In this document: in pieces, positions 31,935 through 39,341 of the stretch
Numbering within the stretch: position 1 is the first letter of the stretch
Layout: the number at the start of each line of letters is the position of its first letter
Origin: Acidimicrobiales bacterium
GTDB lineage: Bacteria > Actinomycetota > Acidimicrobiia > Acidimicrobiales > Poriferisodalaceae
Assembly (NCBI GenBank): GCA_041394185.1
Contig: JAWKIQ010000002.1
Span: 620,001-684,000, forward strand
DNA length: 64,000 nucleotides
Direction: 5' to 3'
Translations under genes and position numbers: made by a program
Notes under the pieces: generated by a model
Database searches by the model: none
What the model was told of the DNA's origin: nothing
Seen by the model: only the letters and a program-made list of their open reading frames with translations

Positions 31935-33697
31935 CGTTCATCCTCGTAGGCGGTCACCAGGGCCTCGTAGCTCGGAATAGACATCAGCTCGTCGTGGGTG
32001 CCGGTAGCCCTGACCTTCCCGGCTTCCAGAAACACGACACGATCGGCGAGCTTGATGGTCGACAGGCGGTGGGCGACGACGAGTGTCGAAGCATCGAGAT
32101 GATCGGCCAGGGCGTCGAGGATCTCGCGTTCCACCGTCGGGTCCACGGCCGAGGTGGCATCGTCCAGGAACAAGACCCGTGGTTGGCGCACCAGGGCGCG
32201 TGCCAGTGCCACACGCTGTCGTTGCCCGCCCGACAATGTCACGCCCCGCTCGCCGACCACCGTGCCGTAGCCGTGGGGCATTGCGAGGATGAACTCGTGG
32301 GCGTTGGCCAGGCGCGCCGCGCGTTCTACCGCCTCTCGGCCGTGGCGACCGTCGGGGTCGATGTTGGCCTCGACGGTGTCGGCGAACAGGTAGGTCTCCT
32401 GGAACACCAACGACGCGAACTCGCTGAACTCGCGGGCGCTCATGGTTTCCAGCGGCACACCGCCGATGCGGATGTGTCCAGAGTCGGGCCTGATGAGCCT
32501 GAACAACAGATGTGCCAGGGTGCTCTTGCCCGAGCCGGTTGCACCGACGATGGCAACGATCTCGCCGGGATCGACCCGGAAGCTGACGCCGTCAAGCACG
32601 GCCTCCCCGGTGTGGCTGAAATGCACGTCGTCGACTTCGATACCCGCCGCCGAGTGGATCTCGGGTGCTTGAGCACCGTCGCTGTCGGCCGTGGCCTCGA
32701 GGACCCGCTCGATGCGCTGGGCCGCAACCAGGGATCTGGGCAACTCCTCGAGCAGGAACCCCAGAACTCGCATCGGGAACACCAACATCTGCAGCAGCAA
32801 CATCGACTGAACGACATCACCTGCGGTGGAGGCGCCAACCGACACGCGCCAGGCTCCGACCGCCAGCACGGCGACCACGCCGAGGGTCGGGAGGGCTTCG
32901 ATCACGGGTTCGAAAGTGGCCCGAAGGCGACCCATGTGAATACGGCTGTGGCGCAACCGGTCGGCAGCGGCCTCGAGACGGGCCACCTCGGCATCCTCGC
33001 GGCCCAGGGTCTTCACCACCAGGGCCCCGTCGACGCTCTCGTGCACGATCGAGCCGACCTCTCCCAGCGACGCCTGCACAGACTCGGCCGGACCGATCAC
33101 CTTGTGGCTGAAAATCCGGTTGGCCACGATCAGGACCGGGAACAAGCCCGACACGGTCAAGAGTAGGTAGGGGTCGGCCGCCAGCAGGCTGAGGAAGGCA
33201 GCCACGAACAACACACCAACGCCGATGGACATCGGCAGGGGCTGCATCGCCATCGTCGAGGTCTCGACATCGGCATCGGCGTTGGCCAACAGCTCGCCGG
33301 TGGGGTAATCGCGAAAGAACGACATGGGCACGGTGACGAATCGATCGCTCAGCTGAGAGCGCCAAGTCGCCTGCTGCCTATCGGTTGTCATGGCACCGAA
33401 GTAGCGCCGCATGACCACACCGGCTGCACGCACCAGGGCCACGGCCACGATGGCCACGACGCCCGCCACAAGGGTCGACCTGGGTACGCCCTGTTCGATG
33501 CCCGGAACAACCACGTCGTCGGTCACCCGGCCGATCACCACGGTGCTGCCGACGGAGAAAATCGAGAAGATCGAAGCGCCGAGCACCGAAAGCGAAAACG
33601 GACCTGGGTGGTTGCGCACGTAGCCAAACAGCATGCGCATTCCAGGAATGAAGATCGGTGGTTTGTGGGCCGAGCGCTCGCGCCCGTTCGAGTCCAT
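31931..33697 (-). CDS. ABC exporter half-transporter, degenerate Walker B subunit
   Basis: 588 residues from an ATG at 33697 with GAGGAGGGG upstream. A membrane domain (about 25-330) precedes the nucleotide-binding domain: Walker A GATGSGKST, canonical signature LSGGQRQR, Walker B VLFLDDATS with Asp in place of the catalytic Glu, and H-loop VAHRLST. With the next gene it forms a heterodimer having one competent and one degenerate ATP site, as in the BmrCD and TM287/288 type. It is the first gene of a two-gene operon, divergent from the 33781 gene with 83 bp between the starts. Substrate unknown. Confidence 0.93.
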   Translation of the reverse strand: MDSNGRERSAHKPPIFIPGMRMLFGYVRNHPGPFSLSVLGASIFSIFSVGSTVVIGRVTDDVVVPGIEQGVPRSTLVAGVVAIVAVALVRAAGVVMRRYFGAMTTDRQQATWRSQLSDRFVTVPMSFFRDYPTGELLANADADVETSTMAMQPLPMSIGVGVLFVAAFLSLLAADPYLLLTVSGLFPVLIVANRIFSHKVIGPAESVQASLGEVGSIVHESVDGALVVKTLGREDAEVARLEAAADRLRHSRIHMGRLRATFEPVIEALPTLGVVAVLAVGAWRVSVGASTAGDVVQSMLLLQMLVFPMRVLGFLLEELPRSLVAAQRIERVLEATADSDGAQAPEIHSAAGIEVDDVHFSHTGEAVLDGVSFRVDPGEIVAIVGATGSGKSTLAHLLFRLIRPDSGHIRIGGVPLETMSAREFSEFASLVFQETYLFADTVEANIDPDGRHGREAVERAARLANAHEFILAMPHGYGTVVGERGVTLSGGQRQRVALARALVRQPRVLFLDDATSAVDPTVEREILDALADHLDASTLVVAHRLSTIKLADRVVFLEAGKVRATGTHDELMSIPSYEALVTAYEDER

Positions 33698-33780
33698 ACC
33701 CCTCCTCGTGCGGCGCCTGCGAAGCGTACCGGTGTCGGGCTGAGCCGGTCGTATGAAATTCGACTCCTAAGATCGTTGCC

Positions 33781-34584
33781 GTGGCAGGCGGACCGACACC
33801 ACCGACCGGCAACGAGAAACGGCTCGAACGAATAATCGAACGCGCTTCGAAGTTGTCAGACCCCGGCAGCGTCGACACGACACCCGACCCCGACGATGAG
33901 CTCGTCATCTCGGCCGCGGCCGAGGCCGGAATCCCCGCCCATGCCGTTTCGGAGGCACTCGCCCTCGAAAGGCTGGGCGACGAGCCGGTGTCTCGGGTGC
34001 TCGACCCGATTGCAGGTCGCGCGCAGGTGTACCTCGAGCGCCGCATCGCAGCTTCACCCGGCGATTGCTTGACCGCTCTGGATGCATGGCTGGTCACCGG
34101 CCACCACCTGCGCCGCGCCTCAGGTGCGCCGGGTTCGCCCATGTGGGTCAGGAGACGAGACCCGGTTGCGTCGATGCAACTACGCGCCAGGCGCCTGACC
34201 GGCGACGGTGGCCTCGGCAACGCCCGCCGCGTCGAAGCGTTGGTTCAGGGTTACACCAGCGGCACCGGCGAGGCCATGTCGATGGTGCGCGTGGTCGTGG
34301 ACCGCTCGGTGAAGCGCACGGCTCAGGTTGCCGCGGGCGGCCTGGTCGCCGGCGGTGGAGCCACCGGCACTGCCCTCACGGCCGCCGGTTTCGTGCTGAA
34401 CCCGCCGGCCGCAGTGGCCTTCGGAGTCGTCACCATCGGCGGCGTGATCGTCGTTGGTTCGGGCCGCCGCGAAGACCGCCAGCTCGCCGAACAACTCGCA
34501 GAACTGCTGGACCGCGTCGCCAGAGGTGAGGCGCCCAGTTCCATCACCCGCGGCCTGGTGCGGCGCATCCGCAACCGCAGCTGA
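33781..34584 (+). CDS. Hypothetical protein with C-terminal hydrophobic hairpin
   Basis: 267 residues from a GTG at 33781. Not recognised. The N-terminal 170 residues are soluble and charged, with short helical stretches (LVISAAAEAGIPAHAVSEALALERLG resembles a small repeat of the kind seen beside PspC-like or DUF1707-type domains). Around residues 180-225 a Gly/Ala-rich hydrophobic segment, AAGGLVAGGGATGTALTAAG then PAAVAFGVVTIGGVIVV, suggests two membrane helices or an amphipathic hairpin. A basic tail ends the protein (RRIRNRS). It is divergent from the ABC exporter operon and convergent with purH. Confidence 0.75.
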   Translation: MAGGPTPPTGNEKRLERIIERASKLSDPGSVDTTPDPDDELVISAAAEAGIPAHAVSEALALERLGDEPVSRVLDPIAGRAQVYLERRIAASPGDCLTALDAWLVTGHHLRRASGAPGSPMWVRRRDPVASMQLRARRLTGDGGLGNARRVEALVQGYTSGTGEAMSMVRVVVDRSVKRTAQVAAGGLVAGGGATGTALTAAGFVLNPPAAVAFGVVTIGGVIVVGSGRREDRQLAEQLAELLDRVARGEAPSSITRGLVRRIRNRS

Positions 34585-34620
34585 CCGATCGCGCCCGCCC
34601 GTCTGGCCAGTGCCAGTAGG

Positions 34621-36111
34621 TCAGTGGCGGAAATGGCGCTCCGCGGTGAACACCATCACCAGACCCTGTTCGTTAGCGGCGTCGATGACCTCTTGGTCGC
34701 GCACCGAGCCCCCGGGCTGGATAACACAGGCCACGCCCGCAGCCGCGACCGCGTCGAGGCCGTCTCGGAATGGAAAGAACGCATCGCTGGCAGCAGCTCC
34801 GCCTTTGGCTCTGCCGTCGGCCTTGGTTGCGGCGATACCTGCCGCGTCGATGCGGCTCTGCTGGCCCGCTCCGATTCCCACAGCCTGCTGATCTTTGACC
34901 AGCACTATGCAGTTCGACGAAACCTTGGCCGCGACCCGCCACGCCATCTCGATGTCGGCCCACTGCTGGTCGGTGGGCTGGGCATCGGTGACGACCCGCC
35001 ATTCGGACCGGGGGGCGACCAGACGGTCCTCGTCCTGCACCAGGAAACCACCGTCGATCGAGCGGATGTGCCACGGCAGGTCACTGGGCGGTGGGCCTTC
35101 AATGACGCGCATGTTCTTTTTTGCCAGCAAGGTGTCGAGGGCCTCGGGCTCATAGCCGGGGGCGATGACCACCTCGGTGAACACCGGCGCAAGCGCCTCG
35201 GCCATCTCCTGGGTGACGATGCGGTTGGCGGCGACGATGCCGCCGAAGGCCGAGGTTGGGTCGCACTGGTGGGCCCGCTTGTATGCGGTGGCGATGTCGT
35301 CGGCGACGGCCGCCCCGCACGGATTGGCGTGCTTGATTATCGCCACCGCAGGCTCGTCGCCCAGCGCATGCGCCAGACGCCACGCGGCTTCGGTGTCGAA
35401 AAGGTTGAGATAGCTCAGAGCCTTGCCACCGTGCTGCACCGACGAGTCCCACCACGACGACAGCTCGAAGTCTCGATAGCGCGCCCCCTGCTGATGAGGG
35501 TTCTCGCCATAACGCAGGTCCTGGGCCCGCTCGAGGGCGAAGTGCAGCGTTGGAGGGAGAGGGTCGCCTTCGTCGAACCAACGTACGATGGCGGCGTCGT
35601 AGGCGGCGGTGTGGGCGAAGGCGTCGCGGGCCAGCCGCTTGCGGGTTTCGAATCCCACTGTTCCCGACTGGCGCAGCTCGTCCAGGACCACCTGATAGTC
35701 GGATGGGTTGACCACGACGGCCACGGCATCGTGGTTCTTCGCTGCCGCCCGCACCATCGATGGTCCGCCGATGTCGATCTGCTCGACCGATGGCTCCGAC
35801 CGGAACGGATACAGGTTGCAGACCACTAGATCGATCGCCGAGATGTCGAGCTCGGCCAGTCGTTGCATGTGAGCCGGCTTGGAACGATCGGCCAAAATGC
35901 CGCCGTGTATACGGGGGTGCAGGGTCTTGACCCGACCGTCGAGCATCTCGGGCGAGCCGGTGACCTCCTCGACCGACAGCACATCCAGGCCGGCCTCGCC
36001 CAGAACTCGCGCCGTTCCGCCCGAGCTGACCAGTTCGCAGCCCAGTTCTGCCAGGCCCTTGGCCAGGTCGACGATGCCGGTCTTGTCGTAGACGGAAAGC
36101 AATGCACGCAT
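34621..36111 (-). CDS. purH: Bifunctional AICAR transformylase / IMP cyclohydrolase
   Basis: 496 residues; the start is the ATG at 36111 (MRALLSVYDKTGIVDLAKGL) after an AGAGGAA site. It catalyses the last two steps of purine synthesis, AICAR to FAICAR to IMP. The N-terminal IMP cyclohydrolase domain (MGS fold, about 1-195) contains SSGGTARVL and DGRVKTLHPRIHGGIL. The C-terminal transformylase domain contains the catalytic IKHANPCGAA (Lys-His) and PRSEWRVVT, ending SDAFFPFRDGLD and the terminal RHFRH. It is slightly short for the family (usually 510-530), with loops trimmed but no catalytic segment lost. It is divergent from a small membrane protein with 149 bp between them. Confidence 0.97.
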   Translation of the reverse strand: MRALLSVYDKTGIVDLAKGLAELGCELVSSGGTARVLGEAGLDVLSVEEVTGSPEMLDGRVKTLHPRIHGGILADRSKPAHMQRLAELDISAIDLVVCNLYPFRSEPSVEQIDIGGPSMVRAAAKNHDAVAVVVNPSDYQVVLDELRQSGTVGFETRKRLARDAFAHTAAYDAAIVRWFDEGDPLPPTLHFALERAQDLRYGENPHQQGARYRDFELSSWWDSSVQHGGKALSYLNLFDTEAAWRLAHALGDEPAVAIIKHANPCGAAVADDIATAYKRAHQCDPTSAFGGIVAANRIVTQEMAEALAPVFTEVVIAPGYEPEALDTLLAKKNMRVIEGPPPSDLPWHIRSIDGGFLVQDEDRLVAPRSEWRVVTDAQPTDQQWADIEMAWRVAAKVSSNCIVLVKDQQAVGIGAGQQSRIDAAGIAATKADGRAKGGAAASDAFFPFRDGLDAVAAAGVACVIQPGGSVRDQEVIDAANEQGLVMVFTAERHFRH

Positions 36112-36260
36112 GGTCGTTCCTCTCGGCTGTGCGATCCGACCATAGCGCCAGCACGGGCAGCGAAGGCTCAGCTGAGAGCCCAAGATCAGATGAAGGAGAA
36201 CCACGCTGCGTGTTTGAGCTAGCGTTCGCGGTGTCAGACCCGACACCCCAGGGGGCGAAT

Positions 36261-36635
36261 ATGAATCTGAAGCCAAGTGCCATCACGATGCTCGCAGGCG
36301 GAGCACTGCTTGCGATCTCCACATTCATCGACTGGAGAGGCATCTCGAACGCCCTCGACACCGATTTCTGGGGCCTTTTTGGCATCTTCGTCTTGCTGAT
36401 CGGTATCGCGGTCGCCGGCGTTACCGCGGCCCGCAACTTCGGAAACGTTCAACTGCCCGACAAGATCCTGGGCTACACGATCGATCAGCTGATGACGATG
36501 CTGGCACTGGCGGTGTTCTTGCCCACCTTCGGCATGCAGCTGGGCGGACAGTCTGTCGAATTCGGCCTCACGCTGGCCTGGCTGTCATCGGCCGCGATAA
36601 TCGTCGGTGGGGTACTGAAGGAAAAGGGGAACTAG
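36261..36635 (+). CDS. Small four-helix membrane protein, unknown
   Basis: 124 residues from the ATG at 36261 (MNLKPSAITMLAGG), with AGGGGG 6-7 bases before. Four hydrophobic helices are visible, near 8-25, 35-55, 72-92 and 98-118. The first is followed by the short motif STFIDW, typical of small actinobacterial membrane proteins that begin with 'L-A-x-G-x-F-L-P-W'. No catalytic residue or known domain. A longer in-frame extension to 36102 overlaps the purH start and is rejected. The gene ends before a strong bidirectional hairpin shared with sucD. Confidence 0.75.
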   Translation: MNLKPSAITMLAGGALLAISTFIDWRGISNALDTDFWGLFGIFVLLIGIAVAGVTAARNFGNVQLPDKILGYTIDQLMTMLALAVFLPTFGMQLGGQSVEFGLTLAWLSSAAIIVGGVLKEKGN

Positions 36636-36664
36636 CCAAACGGCGGGTTCGAACCAGAACGCGA

Positions 36665-36696
36665 AAGATGCCCGGGTCGCGCGACCCGGGCATCTT
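36665..36696. terminator. Bidirectional terminator hairpin between the small membrane protein and sucD
   Basis: A perfect 32-bp palindrome: arm AAGATGCCCGGGTCGC at 36665-36680 and its complement at 36681-36696. It folds into a 14-bp stem with a CGCG tetraloop. It lies between convergent genes and serves both. Confidence 0.85.
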
Positions 36697-36721
36697 CAGT
36701 TCTTCAATCGGTCCGGTCGGG

Positions 36722-37606
36722 TCAGAGACCCGCTACGACCTCGGCCATCAGATCGCCGGCCTCGGTGGGGTTGAGACCGACCTTCACACCGGCGTCGGCC
36801 AGGGCGTCCATCTTGGCCTGAGCGGTGCCCTTGCCACCCGAGACGATGGCGCCCGCGTGGCCCATCTTCTTTCCGGGAGGAGCGGTGACGCCGGCGATGT
36901 AGGAGGTGACCGGCTTGCTCATGTGGTTCTTGATGAACTCAGCGGCCTCTTCTTCGGCCGAGCCACCGATCTCGCCGATCATCATGACGGCCTTGGTCTC
37001 GGGGTCGGCCTCGAATGCCCTCAAGCAGTCGATGAACGAGGTGCCAGGCACCGGGTCGCCACCGATACCCACGCAGGTGGTGACGCCAATGTCTTTTTGC
37101 TTGAGCTCATAGAGCGCCTGATAGGTGAGTGTGCCCGAACGGCTGACGATGCCGACCGGGCCACCGGCCTTGGCGATGTGTCCGGCGGTGATACCGATGT
37201 TGCACTTGCCAGGGCTGATGATGCCGGGGCAGTTCGGGCCCAACAGGCGCACGTTGGGGAAGTCGCGGCGCAGCTTGTTGTAGAACCAAGCCTCATCGTG
37301 GGCGGGCACACCCTCGGTGATGGCCACGATGAACTCGATGCCGCCCTCGGCAGCCTCCATCACCGCATCCTTGACCCCCGGGGCGGGGATGAAGATGCAG
37401 CTGGCGGTGGCGCCCGTCTCGGCCACGGCCTCGGCGACCGAGGCGTAGATGGGAATACCATCGACATCGGTGCCGGCCTTCTTTGGGTTGGTACCTGCGA
37501 CGACCTGGGTGCCGTATTCGCGGTTGAGCAGGCCGTAGTAGCGGCCCTGCGAACCGGTGAGGCCCTGGTAGACGACCTTGGTGTTCTCGTCGACGAAAAT
37601 GCTCAC
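36722..37606 (-). CDS. sucD: Succinyl-CoA synthetase alpha subunit
   Basis: 294 residues from the GTG at 37606 (MSIFVDENTKVVYQGLTGSQG), preceded by GAGGAG. With SucC it converts succinyl-CoA to succinate with nucleotide triphosphate formation in the TCA cycle. The CoA-binding Rossmann half has GLTGSQGRYYG. The phosphohistidine is in GHAGAIVSGG. The conserved GPNCPGII is present. The frame remains open far upstream through sucC, but the start is fixed by the ribosome-binding site and family alignment. It follows sucC by 11 bp and ends at the 36665 hairpin. Confidence 0.97.
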   Translation of the reverse strand: MSIFVDENTKVVYQGLTGSQGRYYGLLNREYGTQVVAGTNPKKAGTDVDGIPIYASVAEAVAETGATASCIFIPAPGVKDAVMEAAEGGIEFIVAITEGVPAHDEAWFYNKLRRDFPNVRLLGPNCPGIISPGKCNIGITAGHIAKAGGPVGIVSRSGTLTYQALYELKQKDIGVTTCVGIGGDPVPGTSFIDCLRAFEADPETKAVMMIGEIGGSAEEEAAEFIKNHMSKPVTSYIAGVTAPPGKKMGHAGAIVSGGKGTAQAKMDALADAGVKVGLNPTEAGDLMAEVVAGL

Positions 37607-37617
37607 TTGTGGGCTCC

Positions 37618-38757
37618 TCAGTTCGCCAGCTCGACAGCCCGGCGGGCGGCGTCCAGCATCGTGTCTTCCATCTGCAGGGCATCGCCCAGGTGCGGGCGCA
37701 GGATCTCGCGGCCCTCGTCGGCGTTGGTGCCATCGAGGCGGATCACGATGGGTGCGTCGATCTTGACCCGATTCATGGCCTCGATGATGCCGTTGGCGAC
37801 CTCTTCGCCCCGTGTGATGCCACCGAAGATGTTGATGAAGATCGACTTGACGTTGGGGTCGTTGTTGATGACCTCCATCGCTCCGGCCATCACGTCGGCG
37901 TTGGCGCCGCCACCGATGTCGAGGAAGTTGGCCGGCGCTCCGCCGACCTGGTTGACCACGTCGACCGTGCTCATGGCCAGCCCGGCACCGTTGGCGATGA
38001 CGCCCACGGAACCCTCCAGACCCACGTATTGCAGGCCCTTGTCGTGGGCTGCCGACTCGCGCTCGTCGCGGGGCTGGGTCTCGTCGTACTGGGCATAGTC
38101 GCCATGACGAAACACCGAGTTGCCGTCGAGGGTGACCTTGGCGTCGAGGACGTGGACACGCTTGTCGGGGGTGAAGATGAGGGGGTTGATCTCGACCAGG
38201 TCGGCGTCGCCCTCGACATAGGCCCGGTAGAGCTTCATCAAGATGCCGACCGCACCTTCGGTGGCCTCGGGGTTGAGCTTTGCGGCCTCGACCCATGCGC
38301 GCGCCGCGTCTTCGGTCAGGCCGTCTACGGGGTCGACCCAGATCTTGGCGATGGCGTCGGGGTTCTCCTCGGCCACGGCCTCGATCTCGACGCCACCCTC
38401 GGCCGACAGCATGCCCAGATGTTTCTTGGCCGATCGGTCGAGGGTGAAGCTGGCGTAGTACTCCTCGGCGATGTCGGATGCCTTCTCGATCCAGACCCGC
38501 TGGACGATGTGGCCCCTGATGTCGAGCCCGAGGATGTTGCCCGCGTGCTCGCGGACATCGTCGACGGTCGCTGCGAACTTCACGCCGCCGGCCTTGCCAC
38601 GCCCGCCGGTGTGGACCTGGGCCTTCACCATCACAGGTGTGCCCAGCCGCTCGGCGGCAGCAACTGCCTCGTCGACGGTGAAGGCGACCTCGCCGGGCGA
38701 CACCGGCATGTCGAAGGTCGCGAAGAACTGTTTGCCTTGGTATTCGAAGAGATCCAC
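37618..38757 (-). CDS. sucC: Succinyl-CoA synthetase beta subunit
   Basis: 379 residues from the GTG at 38757 (MDLFEYQGKQFFATF). An ATP-grasp domain binds nucleotide: VMVKAQVHTGGRGKAGGVK, with the active-site VEINPL acid. The C-terminal ligase domain has FLDIGGGANAD and NIFGGITRGEEVANGI. It is the first gene of the sucCD operon. Its upstream 64 bp are shared with the divergent Rieske-like gene. Confidence 0.97.
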   Translation of the reverse strand: MDLFEYQGKQFFATFDMPVSPGEVAFTVDEAVAAAERLGTPVMVKAQVHTGGRGKAGGVKFAATVDDVREHAGNILGLDIRGHIVQRVWIEKASDIAEEYYASFTLDRSAKKHLGMLSAEGGVEIEAVAEENPDAIAKIWVDPVDGLTEDAARAWVEAAKLNPEATEGAVGILMKLYRAYVEGDADLVEINPLIFTPDKRVHVLDAKVTLDGNSVFRHGDYAQYDETQPRDERESAAHDKGLQYVGLEGSVGVIANGAGLAMSTVDVVNQVGGAPANFLDIGGGANADVMAGAMEVINNDPNVKSIFINIFGGITRGEEVANGIIEAMNRVKIDAPIVIRLDGTNADEGREILRPHLGDALQMEDTMLDAARRAVELAN

Positions 38758-38821
38758 TCGGCCACTCCTGGTCGGTTCCGGCGCACGCCGATCGCGCCAC
38801 CAGGACAGCCATACTAGGCGG

Positions 38822-39328
38822 GTGGAAGCCGGCGCGAATCAACCCGACCCCAGCGCAAAGATCGCGCGCTTCACTTCCGAGCAGCGCGGTGTCATCTTGG
38901 GCGCAGCGGTGGTGGTCGCGACCATGCTGGCTCTGGCTGTGGTGGCCGTGACCATCGGACGCGATCGCTCGACCACCAGTCTGGGCGACGACAGGTTCCA
39001 AGACATCAGGGCCGCCGAGATCTTGACCGTGGTCGACGATGGCGGGCCTGTCTTCTTCCCCGATCTGACCGACGGCACGCGCGACATCTATGTGACGCAT
39101 TTGGGCGACGACCCGCTTCGGGGCTTCCTGGCGTTCTCGGCCCGATCGCCACAGACCTCGTGCCTCGTCGAGTGGCGGCCGGCGGTGACGGTGTTCGTCG
39201 ACACCTGCGATGAGACGCTGACCTACCCACCGGACGGATCAGGTCTCGAGCAATACCCGGTCGAGCTCAGCGAAGGAAAGCTGCAGATCGACATCAACTA
39301 CGCAGATCGGCCCAACGCCGACGGCTAG
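38822..39328 (+). CDS. Membrane-anchored Rieske-like protein lacking the iron-sulfur histidines
   Basis: 168 residues from a GTG at 38822. One membrane helix (about 24-46, GAAVVVATMLALAVVAVTIG) follows a short cytoplasmic tail. The outer domain resembles the cluster-binding half of quinol-oxidase Rieske proteins. FSARSPQTSCLVEWRPAV sits where such proteins have S-P-H-x-x-C, and VFVDTCDETLTYPPDGSGLEQYPVELSEGKLQID sits where they have D-P-C-H-G-S. Both Cys-bearing positions keep one Cys, but the His ligands are replaced. A [2Fe-2S] cluster is therefore unlikely; the two Cys could form a disulfide. Alternatively the resemblance is superficial. Function unknown. Confidence 0.7.
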   Translation: MEAGANQPDPSAKIARFTSEQRGVILGAAVVVATMLALAVVAVTIGRDRSTTSLGDDRFQDIRAAEILTVVDDGGPVFFPDLTDGTRDIYVTHLGDDPLRGFLAFSARSPQTSCLVEWRPAVTVFVDTCDETLTYPPDGSGLEQYPVELSEGKLQIDINYADRPNADG

Positions 39329-39341
39329 GCCGATCCGAGGC

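Noticed and set aside
34585..34620. Short CTGGC/GCCAG repeat as a terminator
   Set aside because: Only a 5-bp stem without T-tract; too weak to call.
37607..39100. Fusion of sucD with upstream sequence into a 792-residue protein
   Set aside because: The upstream part is sucC in another frame; RBS and family alignment put the sucD start at 37606.
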